Shown here: positions 8,327-16,335 of the stretch, in pieces
Layout of the letters: each line of letters opens with the position of its first letter
Numbering within the stretch: position 1 is the stretch's first letter
Assembly: GCA_039182435.1 (NCBI GenBank)
Contig: JBCDCC010000003.1
Span: 1 to 30,896 of the forward strand
DNA: 30,896 nucleotides
Source of the DNA: JBCCKC01 sp039182435
GTDB lineage: Bacteria; Verrucomicrobiota; Verrucomicrobiia; Opitutales; Coraliomargaritaceae
Reading direction: 5' to 3'
Translations under genes and position numbers: made by a program
Notes under the pieces: model-generated
Told to the model about the DNA's origin: nothing
Database searches by the model: none
What the model saw: the letters and a program-made list of their open reading frames with translations, nothing else

Positions 8327-9142
8327 TCAGCTTGTTCGAATTCGGCGCAAGATCGCACCCGAGATTCGCGTGATCAAAACCTTGGGAAATTTACTACTGA
8401 AAAAGACTAACCCACAATTCTGCCAACCCGTCACTACCAGCGCCTTCTCCCTCGCGATGGCCCAAAAGGTCAAATCCGCCACCTGATCGGCACTCATATC
8501 CATCAGTCTGTTGATCCATCCACCCTCCATCGGCGGTCTCTCAAAACCCGCGGACTTGAAGAAATTCGAGCGTGTCGGCCCGGGGCATACCGCGAGCGCC
8601 CGGACGCCGCTTCCGCGAAGGTCCTCGTTCAAAGCAAGGCTCCAATTGAGGACAAACGCTTTGGTAGCCCCATAAGTCGCTAGGTATGGTGTCGGCTGGA
8701 AGCCCGCAGTCGAGGCGACATTGACGATTGCACCGCCCCTCTTACCTATGATTGGTAAGAGTCTCACCGTCAAATCGACGACAGCTCGGATATTTAAGTC
8801 AATCATTTCCAATTGCTTAGCACCTTTCAAGTCCTGAAAGGGCCCGTAGTCTCCAAAGCCGCTGTTATTGATAAGCAAGACCTCCCCCTCCGGCGCCTCC
8901 GAGAGGATCAATTCCAGTTTCGCCGCCGAAGCCGCTAGCTCACTGGGCCGGGCCAGATCAGTGGGCAAATGCACACCCTTTTTACTCAAAAAATCTTTCG
9001 GTTTTGATCGAGAAAGATTGCACACCACCACATCCGAACTTAAGTTCAAACATGCTTTGATTAAGGAGCAGCCAATTCCAGACGAACCGCCCGTAACTAT
9101 GATTACGGAAACGCGATTAATGTATTCTGACGGAGTTGGCAT
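8327..9142 (-). CDS. Short-chain dehydrogenase/reductase
   Basis: A 271-aa classical SDR oxidoreductase. The cofactor-binding TGGSSGIG is at residues 17-24, and NNSGFGDYG corresponds to the NNAG motif. The catalytic residues are Ser144 (NVASTAG), Tyr157 and Lys161 (YGATK). PGPTRSNFF is the usual loop after the active site. A basic residue after the first beta strand (NLSRSK) is compatible with NADP(H) preference. The C-terminus matches the DltE/YdfG-like group that acts on various carbonyl or hydroxyl substrates, so the substrate is unknown. It is transcribed divergently from the hibernation factor gene across 74 bp and directly precedes the pseudouridine synthase. Confidence 0.9.
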   Translation of the reverse strand: MPTPSEYINRVSVIIVTGGSSGIGCSLIKACLNLSSDVVVCNLSRSKPKDFLSKKGVHLPTDLARPSELAASAAKLELILSEAPEGEVLLINNSGFGDYGPFQDLKGAKQLEMIDLNIRAVVDLTVRLLPIIGKRGGAIVNVASTAGFQPTPYLATYGATKAFVLNWSLALNEDLRGSGVRALAVCPGPTRSNFFKSAGFERPPMEGGWINRLMDMSADQVADLTFWAIAREKALVVTGWQNCGLVFFSSKFPKVLITRISGAILRRIRTS

Positions 9143-9216
9143 TTTTGTGTCCGTATCTCAAAGCGACAGAGTCAGAGGGCTCCGTCCAATGAAAACCTAA
9201 AAAAAGGAATACTAAT

Positions 9217-9582
9217 ATGAAACAGCACGATGTCATCATCTCCGGTTTGAACATGGATCTAACCGAAGCGATGAAAAATATGGTCAGCGATAAAGCAGAG
9301 AAATTGTTTGAGCATGACGACCATATCATCCGAATGCGTGTTGAACTCGAATACGACAGCCACCAGAAGTCACATCAAAAAGAATACATCGCTAAGGGCC
9401 AACTCGAAGTGCGCGGAAACGATCACTTCGTCACCGTCGCGACAGACGATCTCTACAAGTCCATCGATCAGATGGTCCAGAAGCTGGATCGCATGCTTCG
9501 CCGCCGATCGCGCCTGAAGAAAGTGAAGCGCAAGGATACCCACATGATCGACATCCCGGTATCTATTCCAAAGGCGAGTTAA
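9217..9582 (+). CDS. raiA: Ribosome hibernation promoting factor / RaiA family
   Basis: A 121-aa protein of the HPF/YfiA fold. The start DVIISGLNMDLTEAMKNMVSDK is the typical beta-alpha opening. DLYKSIDQMVQKLDRMLRRRSRLKK forms the basic second helix that binds in the ribosome decoding channel. The length corresponds to a short-type factor; there is no C-terminal dimerisation domain, so it should act like short HPF or YfiA rather than long HPF. It silences or stores ribosomes in slow growth. AAAGGA at 9203-9208, 8 nt before the ATG, is one of the clearest SD sites in the window. A strong hairpin terminator follows the gene. Confidence 0.92.
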   Translation: MKQHDVIISGLNMDLTEAMKNMVSDKAEKLFEHDDHIIRMRVELEYDSHQKSHQKEYIAKGQLEVRGNDHFVTVATDDLYKSIDQMVQKLDRMLRRRSRLKKVKRKDTHMIDIPVSIPKAS

Positions 9583-9614
9583 GAGACTTTACCCCTAATT
9601 AACGCTATAATCGC

Positions 9615-9651
9615 AGCCCGGCTTTCTAATCGAGAGTCGGGCTTGCTTTTT
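9615..9651 (+). terminator. Intrinsic terminator after raiA
   Basis: AGCCCG at 9615-9620 pairs with CGGGCT at 9638-9643. The stem extends inward by several further pairs including G-U wobbles, and the hairpin is followed by TTGCTTTTT. It lies 32 bp after the raiA stop and just before the SD of the next gene, so it should separate the two transcripts. Confidence 0.8.
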
Positions 9652-9662
9652 CAGAGGAGGCC

Positions 9663-10037
9663 ATGAGTCTTCCCCCCATGCCAGCATATATCTATCACAT
9701 CCTTCACATTCTTGGCCTGCTCATGATCTTCACAGGCTATGGTGCCCTGCTCGCCCGCAGCATTGCAGGTAGTGACAATCCGGGGCTTCGCAAGCTGGGC
9801 TCGATCACTAGCGGGATCGGCCTCGTTCTGGTTCTCGTTGCAGGCTTTGCCCTCATCTCAAAGATGGGCTATGCCTTCACTCAAGGTTGGATCCTCGTCA
9901 AACTCGTCATCTGGCTCATCCTCGGCGGCCTCATCGCAGTCATCAACCGCAAGGCAGAGCTCGCAGGCACCCTCTGGTGGGTCCTCATCGGCCTCGGTGG
10001 CCTCGCCGCCATTATGGTCTACGCCCGCCCATTCTAA
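9663..10037 (+). CDS. Small four-helix membrane protein, unknown function
   Basis: A 124-aa, almost entirely hydrophobic protein with four predicted membrane segments: about residues 8-28 (HILHILGLLMIFTGYGALLA), 45-65, 74-92 and 101-121. Short loops between them contain a few Arg/Lys. I do not recognise the family; the layout is reminiscent of small SirB-like or DUF-type inner-membrane proteins. GAGGAGG at 9654-9660 is a strong SD, but only 2 nt separate it from the ATG at 9663. The next Met (9678) would be 17 nt away, so 9663 is preferred. The gene stands alone between the raiA terminator and tRNA-Arg. Confidence 0.75.
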   Translation: MSLPPMPAYIYHILHILGLLMIFTGYGALLARSIAGSDNPGLRKLGSITSGIGLVLVLVAGFALISKMGYAFTQGWILVKLVIWLILGGLIAVINRKAELAGTLWWVLIGLGGLAAIMVYARPF

Positions 10038-10039
10038 TC

Positions 10040-10065
10040 AAATTTCCCAACGTGGAAAATTTTTT
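10040..10065 (+). terminator. Possible weak terminator after the small membrane protein gene
   Basis: An A/T-rich inverted repeat: AAATTT at 10040-10045 pairs with AAATTT at 10057-10062. Inside it is a short CCA/TGG stem around a 3-nt loop with one C-A mismatch, and extra T residues follow at 10063-10065. It begins two bases after the stop codon. The stem is weak, so its activity is uncertain. Confidence 0.4.
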
Positions 10066-10123
10066 CAAAGTTCTGCTTGATCAGGTAGCCACGCTTTGTC
10101 TTTATTCCGCGTTTCCCACTCAC

Positions 10124-10200
<77 letters not shown>

Positions 10201-10203
10201 TTA

Positions 10204-10230
10204 AAGCCGTGTTATTGACACGGCTTTTTT
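10204..10230 (+). terminator. Intrinsic terminator after tRNA-Arg
   Basis: A perfect 9-bp stem (AAGCCGTGT at 10204-10212 with ACACGGCTT at 10218-10226) closes a 5-nt loop and runs directly into a T tract ending at 10230. It should end the tRNA-Arg transcript. On the other strand it is followed by TTTAA only, so it may also weakly stop the convergent tRNA-His transcript. Confidence 0.9.
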
Positions 10231-10311
10231 GGGCCTACACTACAGTTTAAGAAGCCAGACTGGTAGTGCTATAGCTTCCGGCACAAACCGTAATCGAAAG
10301 ACTAAAGAAAA

Positions 10312-10484
<173 letters not shown>

Positions 10485-11336
10485 CTAGTCCAGTCGCTCA
10501 ACCTCAACCTCCACTCTGAGCTCCGCAGCCGATTCACCGCGGAAGGTGCCTGAAAGCGGCCGAACATCTGCATAATCGCGCCCCGACGCCACTTTGATGT
10601 AATGGAGATCGACTCTGCGGTTATGCGTAGGGTCATAGCCCACCCAGCCGATCTCTGGGAGATAGCATTCGACCCAGGCGTGGGACTCGGTGTTATCATC
10701 GACCGTCCCTTTGGTCGCTTTCTCACTGTAAAAATAGCCGCTCACATAGCGTGTCGGAATCTTCATTGACCGGCAGAGTGCGATCATCACATGAGCAAAA
10801 TCCTGGCAGACCCCTTTTCGGTGCCAGAAAACTTCCTCCCCCGGCGTCTCCACATTTGTGGCACCGGGCGTATAAGTAAACCCTTCAGCGATAAACTTAA
10901 GCACCTCTGCGATCGTCTCCTGTAGGCACGCAGAGCGCTTGGCTAATTCTCGGGCTTCATGGATCATCATTGGGAGTATCGTGATCCGCTCACTCGGGTT
11001 TACAAAATCGTAGAACCGCTCGTCCATGCCAAGCCCATCCAATTGATTGAGGCTACAGGGGGCGTCGAGGTCTCGCTCGTCCTCATAGGTCTCCACTACG
11101 GAACGAGCGGCGACCTCCAGCTTCTCATGCGCGGTTACCAATTCAAAATGATGCACCTGATTCGTATAAAAATCTAGACGCTTGAGCACAGGTGGATTGC
11201 CTGGATCGATCTCCAAGGCGAAGGACTCGCAGCATTGTCGATCATCCGAGACTGGGCAGAGATGCGCGTCATTATAGCTGTCTACGACAGGGCTGGCATA
11301 GGTATAGATAGTTCGATGTAGGATCGAATACTTCAT
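10485..11336 (-). CDS. Transglutaminase-like protease/amidase of the ATP-grasp/alpha-E module
   Basis: A 283-aa protein with an N-terminal beta-sandwich (SILHRTIYTYASPV..., typical of bacterial transglutaminase N-domains) and a transglutaminase core. The triad is visible: Cys177 in GVCQDFAHV, His219 in ESHAWVE and Asp235 in YDPTHN. There is no signal peptide, so it is cytoplasmic. It is third in the recurrent trio circularly permuted ATP-grasp / alpha-E / transglutaminase. Comparative genomics suggests these make and remove a peptide or amide modification, with the transglutaminase-like enzyme as the hydrolase; this is not demonstrated biochemically as far as I know. It follows alpha-E by 55 bp. 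Confidence 0.92.
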   Translation of the reverse strand: MKYSILHRTIYTYASPVVDSYNDAHLCPVSDDRQCCESFALEIDPGNPPVLKRLDFYTNQVHHFELVTAHEKLEVAARSVVETYEDERDLDAPCSLNQLDGLGMDERFYDFVNPSERITILPMMIHEARELAKRSACLQETIAEVLKFIAEGFTYTPGATNVETPGEEVFWHRKGVCQDFAHVMIALCRSMKIPTRYVSGYFYSEKATKGTVDDNTESHAWVECYLPEIGWVGYDPTHNRRVDLHYIKVASGRDYADVRPLSGTFRGESAAELRVEVEVERLD

Positions 11337-11391
11337 CAGCGGGGGCAGTTCAGTCGGCTAAGGACCTATTAATTCATACCGGAGACAAGAC

Positions 11392-12399
11392 TTACTGCTG
11401 CTGTTGCTGCTGCACAGCAATCTCTGAAGCCATGTCCGGACGTTGGTGAAACATATAAGTATCAAAGACTGCCTTACCAATTTCAGCAAAACGATCCTGA
11501 AGGTTCACCAGATATTCGTGCAGACCATGGTCAAAGGCATCATGGATACTGCTGTAGTTCAGATCACTCAAAATTCGCCCGGATGCGCGCTCAGCCTTAT
11601 TCGAATACTCGGCCAACGGACAGCCGGAGATCTTATGCAGATTCTTATCTAATTCTCGCACACAGAACTTAATCGAGCGCGGAAACTTCTCACTAAAGAT
11701 CAGAAATTCTGAAACCTTCATCGGCGTGACACTAGTCACGAAAATTCGGTGGTAGGCCTCAAATGCACTGCAGGAGCGAAGGATAGCGCCCCATTGGACC
11801 GCATCGACCGCGCCGCCCACTTCTTCCAGACTAGGCAGTAGAATATGATACTTAATGTCGAGGATCCGACTGGTCTTATCCGCCCGTTCGAGGAACTTAC
11901 CCACCCGCATGAAGTAGAAACCTTCCGTATGGGTGAATGTCGCATCCGCCAAACCTTGAAAACTATGACTATAATCCTGTATCTGGCTGTAGAACTCATA
12001 AGGCCCATTCTCCCAGACTTGCTTCGCATTGTTCGACTTCAAGAACAGGTAGGCTTGGTTCAGGCACTGCCACATTTCGGTCGAGATCTGATCCCGAATC
12101 ATCCGCGCATTATCCCGCGCAGCCAACATGCAGGAAATGACAGAGCTCGAATTCTTTCGATTAAAGGTAAGGAAGTCTGTCACGCTTCGCGAATCCGCCT
12201 GATCGTAGAGCTCATAAAAAAGCTCTTCCTCCCCAGCCGCCCGGATGACCGGCTCCCAGTGCTCCTTCAGTTTATCGTCATCCATCTCTTCGAAATCGAG
12301 AAGAAGTTGGAGATTCACATCCAGTAAACGGGCGATGTTCTCAGCCCGCTCGATATAGCGGCTCATCCAATAAAGTGAATCTGCAACACGTGATAGCAT
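11392..12399 (-). CDS. Alpha-E domain protein
   Basis: A 335-aa, mostly alpha-helical protein beginning MLSRVADSLYWMSRYIERAEN, the diagnostic opening of the alpha-E family. The rest is helical with conserved ERADKTSRILDIKYH near the middle. Alpha-E proteins are found almost only beside circularly permuted ATP-grasp and transglutaminase genes, as here, and are thought to act with them in peptide or amide modification; their own activity is unknown. The ATP-grasp gene ends 19 bp upstream. The protein ends in six glutamines encoded by a CAG/CAA run, which looks like slippage at the 3' end rather than part of the family. Confidence 0.93.
   Translation of the reverse strand: MLSRVADSLYWMSRYIERAENIARLLDVNLQLLLDFEEMDDDKLKEHWEPVIRAAGEEELFYELYDQADSRSVTDFLTFNRKNSSSVISCMLAARDNARMIRDQISTEMWQCLNQAYLFLKSNNAKQVWENGPYEFYSQIQDYSHSFQGLADATFTHTEGFYFMRVGKFLERADKTSRILDIKYHILLPSLEEVGGAVDAVQWGAILRSCSAFEAYHRIFVTSVTPMKVSEFLIFSEKFPRSIKFCVRELDKNLHKISGCPLAEYSNKAERASGRILSDLNYSSIHDAFDHGLHEYLVNLQDRFAEIGKAVFDTYMFHQRPDMASEIAVQQQQQQ
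11395..11412 (-). repeat. CAG/CAA trinucleotide run encoding terminal poly-Gln
   Basis: Six consecutive Gln codons (five CAG and one CAA) directly precede the TAA stop of the alpha-E gene. It is a short microsatellite-like tract that could change length by replication slippage without disturbing the frame. Confidence 0.85.
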
Positions 12400-12418
12400 A
12401 TCAAAATCGTAGAAAGTA

Positions 12419-13909
12419 TCAGCCGTCTGAATACAACACCCAAGTATCCTTACTGCCGCCTCCTTGAGAAGAATTCACAACCAGTGAACCCTTGGTTAAG
12501 GCAACCCTAGTCAGTCCACCCGGAACTATTGTAGTCTTTTCACCACAAAGAATATAAGGTCGAAGATCGACGTGTCGGCCTTCAAAAGACTCACCACACC
12601 AGGTCGGATGCCGAGAGAGCATAATCGGCGGCTGCGCGATAAACCCTCGTGGGTCCGCCTTAATCAGTTCACGAAAGGCTTCGACCTCTTTCTTCGTAGC
12701 TTTAGGCCCGATTAGCATGCCGTAGCCGCCCGCTTCATTCGTCGCCTTCACGACGAGATTGTGAAGGTTTTCCATCATGTAGGTGAAGTCTTTCTCTTCA
12801 GAGGCAAAGAAGGTCTCCACTTGCCCTAGAATCGGCTCCTCGCTCATGTAGAAGCGGATCATGTCCGGAACAAAGGCATAGATCAGCTTATCATCCGAGA
12901 TTCCGGTTCCAATCGCGTTAGAGATATTGACGTTCCCGGCACGTAGCGCATTGACCAAGCCTGGCACACCGAGCATTGAGTCCTGCCTAAAGACACTTGG
13001 GTCTAGAAAGTCATCGTCAATCCGGCGGTAAATCACATCCACCTGCTGCAAACCCTGCGTTGTGCGCATGTAGACCTTAAAATCACGCACCACGAGGTCA
13101 CTCCCCTCAACGATTTCGATCCCCATCTGCCGCGCGAGGAAGCAGTGCTCAAAGTAAGCGCTATTAAAATGGCCAGGCGTCAACAAGACGCAGACTGGGT
13201 TATCCTTACCTCTAGGCGCGATATACTGGAGAGTCTTGAGTAACTCTTCCGGATAGTTCTCCACCGGACGCACACCAGCCTTAGGGAAGAAATTGGGAAA
13301 GGCACGCTTCATCGCCTGCCGATTTTCCAGCAGATAGGAAACTCCCGAAGGTGAGCGCGCATTATCCTCCAGCACCAAGTAGTTCCCCTGATCATCGCGA
13401 ATCAGATCCGTGCCACAGATGTGGATGTAGAGATCGTGAGGAATATCCACCCCCATGAATTCACGGCGAAAATGCTTCCCAGAAAGAATATAACTGGCCG
13501 GAATAATCCCCTCTTTAATGATCCGTTGATCGTTATAAATGTCCTTCAGGAACATATTCAATGCCGTTACGCGTTGCGTCAGGCCCCGCTCAAGCAACTG
13601 CCACTCGGTATTCGGAATAATACGTGGCATCAAATCGAAAGGGAAGATCTTCTCCGTCCCCTCGTTATCATTGTAGACCGTAAAGGTAATGCCCTGCCTC
13701 AAGAAGGAGAGGTCCACCGCCTGACGCTTCTGCTCGTAGCCCTCAGCCGTCAAATCCGCCATTCGTTGGAAGATCGCCTCATAGTGCGGGCGCACCGTGC
13801 CATCTGGCTCAAACATTTCATCAAAGAAATTATCGGTAGCATAATTTTCGAAAAACATTTGGGACTTATGATTTTGGAGCACAGTAGCAGATAGCAAGGG
13901 CCGTTCCAA
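12419..13909 (-). CDS. Circularly permuted ATP-grasp type 2 protein
   Basis: A 496-aa ATP-grasp ligase-like protein. Recognisable blocks are FDEMFEPDGTVRPHY near the N-terminus, the ligand-rich YLVLEDNARSPSGVSY (about residues 178-193), FVPDMIRFYM, and EAGGYGMLIGPKA toward the C-terminus. The last is the glycine-rich nucleotide-binding loop displaced by the circular permutation. ATP-grasp enzymes activate a carboxylate and form an amide or peptide bond; the substrate here is unknown. The TTG start at 13909 has an AGG just upstream. ATG at 13858 would begin at MFFENYATDN and remove 17 residues outside the conserved region. It follows the PqiC-like lipoprotein gene by 18 bp, apparently in the same operon. 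Confidence 0.93.
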   Translation of the reverse strand: MERPLLSATVLQNHKSQMFFENYATDNFFDEMFEPDGTVRPHYEAIFQRMADLTAEGYEQKRQAVDLSFLRQGITFTVYNDNEGTEKIFPFDLMPRIIPNTEWQLLERGLTQRVTALNMFLKDIYNDQRIIKEGIIPASYILSGKHFRREFMGVDIPHDLYIHICGTDLIRDDQGNYLVLEDNARSPSGVSYLLENRQAMKRAFPNFFPKAGVRPVENYPEELLKTLQYIAPRGKDNPVCVLLTPGHFNSAYFEHCFLARQMGIEIVEGSDLVVRDFKVYMRTTQGLQQVDVIYRRIDDDFLDPSVFRQDSMLGVPGLVNALRAGNVNISNAIGTGISDDKLIYAFVPDMIRFYMSEEPILGQVETFFASEEKDFTYMMENLHNLVVKATNEAGGYGMLIGPKATKKEVEAFRELIKADPRGFIAQPPIMLSRHPTWCGESFEGRHVDLRPYILCGEKTTIVPGGLTRVALTKGSLVVNSSQGGGSKDTWVLYSDG

Positions 13910-13927
13910 TCAACCTAAGGGCATTGA

Positions 13928-14524
13928 TCAGATTTGTTGAGAGATCTCCGTGGCCAATGCTTCGATTGAGCGATTCAAAGCCTCTATGTAGCTCGCAGAA
14001 TCACCGACAGTCCACGTTCTCTCAACCGAAGTAAAGGTCCCCTGCCCTATGACCCGCTCGCCATCTTTTGTCTGCCAACTAGCCGATAAGACGAATCGGC
14101 CGTCTGCATAAGCCTCGATCCGCTGAAAGCTCACCCGCACTTCAGGAAGCTCCTGATCTGGCTTTTGCCATGGGTAGAAGCCGTAGGCACGGCCGCCGCC
14201 ACCCGCGTTCAAATATTCGGCAACGGCGCGAGCAATGCCCTGCGGTTGAGGCTCTGCCCAGCGTGCGTTACTGATCTCAAGCAAGCTGCCGTCCTCACCC
14301 CGATAGACGAGGCGATTTGTCTCCCAGTAAGCAGGGAGCTGTGGTCGTGCGACATAGACACCGTTACCCCGCGCGAGGCTCGTATCTGGTGCCTCCGGTA
14401 AGATCGGCCCGAGGACAAAGTGCTGGGTCAGGTCGGGCTTAGGCTTCAAATTCACGCAACCAGAAAGCAGGCAGCCCATTATGGCGAGAAAACTAATTAA
14501 AGAGGTGCGCATGATGTGTTCCAT
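13928..14524 (-). CDS. PqiC/ABC-transport auxiliary lipoprotein
   Basis: A 198-aa lipoprotein. The signal LISFLAIMGCLLSGC has a clear lipobox, with the lipidated Cys about residue 23. The mature part begins PDLTQHFVLGP and has the VYVARPQLPAYWETNRLVYR block, typical of the PqiC / ABC-type transport auxiliary family that pairs with MCE proteins. It should be anchored in the outer or inner membrane, bridging the lipid pathway. Its ATG shares one base with the mlaD-like stop (TAATG), so translation is coupled. A second ATG at 14512 gives a shorter, tidier signal peptide and is preceded by GGAA, so either start is possible. Confidence 0.87.
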   Translation of the reverse strand: MEHIMRTSLISFLAIMGCLLSGCVNLKPKPDLTQHFVLGPILPEAPDTSLARGNGVYVARPQLPAYWETNRLVYRGEDGSLLEISNARWAEPQPQGIARAVAEYLNAGGGGRAYGFYPWQKPDQELPEVRVSFQRIEAYADGRFVLSASWQTKDGERVIGQGTFTSVERTWTVGDSASYIEALNRSIEALATEISQQI

Positions 14525-15537
14525 TATTCAGGTCGTCCCGTAATCACGGCGTTAGGATTCGTCTCAAGATAGTCTGCGAGACGCTTAAGCGATTTTGCCG
14601 CCTGACTCAGATCGCGAAGCGACTGCTCAAACTCAAAGCGCAAATTCGAATCCGGCGCGACCATGCCGTTGGCATTCGCGACCAGTTCATCCAGCCCATT
14701 TAGAGTCGTCGAAAAATCCTTGCGCCAAGCCTCAACCATCTGGCCAACAGGGCCCGTATCCAGATTAAAGGAATCCGTCGTCGATTCGAAAGCTTTCAGA
14801 GCCTCCTGCACGGAAACGAGAGTCGCCTCGATCTCAGCCGAGCTCACAAGCTCCTTCACCTCAGCCGCTGCTCCGACCACGGCATCTGTGATCGCGTAGG
14901 AGTCGATACCCTTGATCAGCATATTCGTGCTGATGAACAGGGCATCCAGATTATTGATCAGCTCGCCAAGATTGATCGCAGCGACTTGCGCAATCACGTG
15001 CGCCATGTCCGCGGTAATTTCGTCGAGACTCGTGCCAAGGGTAGGAATTTCGGTCAACCCGCCAACCGTGCGGATCTCGTCTGGAGACTGATAGCCACCT
15101 TCCGGCTCCACGCTAAATTCAACAAAGAGTAAACCGGTAATAAAGCTTTCGAGACTAAGCTTAGCGACCATCCCGCGGGCCAGCATCTGCTCAGTCGTGC
15201 GCGGCACATCATCGGGCACATCGTCGTAGAGCTCTCGCTGCAGCTTTCCATGGTCGATCTTAATGATTACCGGGATCGAGTTCGACCACTTCGACTGGCC
15301 CTTCACCCGCAGTAAAATTTTATCAACGGAACCGATGGGCACTCCACGGAATTTGACCTCAGACCCAATACTGAGTCCATTCACGGATTGGTCAAAGAAG
15401 AGGATATATCGGGTCGAGGCTTGGCTAAAGGTAACCGAACCAAAATAGACCACAAAGACGGCCAAGAGCGCTATCGCGACCGAGACGAAGATGCCAATGG
15501 CTCTTGGATTAGTTTGGTTGCTCACAAGAATTCCCAA
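14524..15537 (-). CDS. MlaD-family MCE protein
   Basis: A 337-aa protein with one N-terminal membrane anchor (about residues 13-34) and a single MCE domain containing GLSIGSEVKFRGVPIGSVDKI, the typical substrate-tunnel domain. A long helical region follows, ending near a predicted coiled segment. MCE proteins form hexameric rings or tubes that pass lipids between membranes and bind the MlaE/MlaF complex. The single domain plus helical tail fits the MlaD/YebT-related architecture. The listed TTG start is unusual; GTG at 15525, preceded by GGGA, is an alternative four residues in. It lies 32 bp after the ATPase gene and overlaps the lipoprotein gene by one base. Confidence 0.92.
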   Translation of the reverse strand: MGILVSNQTNPRAIGIFVSVAIALLAVFVVYFGSVTFSQASTRYILFFDQSVNGLSIGSEVKFRGVPIGSVDKILLRVKGQSKWSNSIPVIIKIDHGKLQRELYDDVPDDVPRTTEQMLARGMVAKLSLESFITGLLFVEFSVEPEGGYQSPDEIRTVGGLTEIPTLGTSLDEITADMAHVIAQVAAINLGELINNLDALFISTNMLIKGIDSYAITDAVVGAAAEVKELVSSAEIEATLVSVQEALKAFESTTDSFNLDTGPVGQMVEAWRKDFSTTLNGLDELVANANGMVAPDSNLRFEFEQSLRDLSQAAKSLKRLADYLETNPNAVITGRPE

Positions 15538-15569
15538 TCTTTGGTTAGAAGGTGCTTTCGATCAATCGT

Positions 15570-16334
15570 TTAAGTTTGAACAGGCGACGTGCCGCGAGAC
15601 AAAAATTCGACGACCTTGGGGTCGGTAGTCGGACTCTCTAAAAGGACCTTCGGATGCTCGTTGCAGAGCGCCGTCTTCGTGCTCACATCAAGATAGAGTG
15701 CGCGGTCCGCAATGGCAAAAATACTCGCGAGCTCATGCGTGACCACGACCACTGTGGCCCCAAGTGCGTCGCGCAGCTCTAGAAGGAGCTCATCCAAGCG
15801 TAACGAGCTCAATGGATCTAGGCCCGCCGAAGGTTCGTCAAAGAATAAAATCTCCGGATCCAAGGCCATCGCTCGGGCCAGTCCAGCACGCTTACGCATG
15901 CCACCACTGAGCTCGGAAGGGAAGCGATGCCCGAACCCGGCCAGCCCGACCAAGGATAACTTAAAATCGACGAGGTCCGCGATCTCGCTCGCTGAGAGTG
16001 AGGTGTATTGCTCCAGAGGAAATGCGACATTCTCCTCTAGCGTCATCGCGCTCCAAAGCGCCCCGGACTGGAAGAGCACCCCGAACTGACGGCAGAGCGA
16101 TTGATAGTCCTTTGCCTGGGCGTCAAAACGATTACCGTCGTAGAAGATGTCCCCTTTCGCACTCGTGACTAGACCGACCAAGTGCTTCAGCAGCGTGCTC
16201 TTTCCGCAACCACTGCCTCCCATAATCACCTGCACCTCTCCCTGCTTGATCTCGAAATTCAGATCCCGCATCACGACGTAATCACCGTAAGCCATCGTGA
16301 GGTCGAGCACTTCAATTTTCGGCACAGTAGTCAT
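15570..16334 (-). CDS. MlaF-like ABC transporter ATPase
   Basis: A 254-aa ABC ATPase. Walker A GGSGCGKS is at residues 39-46, the signature is LSGGMRKRAGLARA, Walker B is ILFFDEPSAGLDP, and the switch His is in VVVTHELAS. The LSGGMRKR signature is characteristic of the Mla/Ttg2A/organic-solvent-resistance group. It energises the permease encoded 1 bp upstream and the MCE protein encoded downstream. The complex moves phospholipids across the envelope and supports outer-membrane asymmetry in characterised species. Direction and substrate here are inferred. Confidence 0.94.
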   Translation of the reverse strand: MTTVPKIEVLDLTMAYGDYVVMRDLNFEIKQGEVQVIMGGSGCGKSTLLKHLVGLVTSAKGDIFYDGNRFDAQAKDYQSLCRQFGVLFQSGALWSAMTLEENVAFPLEQYTSLSASEIADLVDFKLSLVGLAGFGHRFPSELSGGMRKRAGLARAMALDPEILFFDEPSAGLDPLSSLRLDELLLELRDALGATVVVVTHELASIFAIADRALYLDVSTKTALCNEHPKVLLESPTTDPKVVEFLSRGTSPVQT

Positions 16335-16335
16335 C

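Noticed and set aside
9136..9155. TTGGCA-like sigma-54 promoter before raiA
   Set aside because: The GG is not followed by GC at the required 10-bp spacing, so the -12 element is missing.
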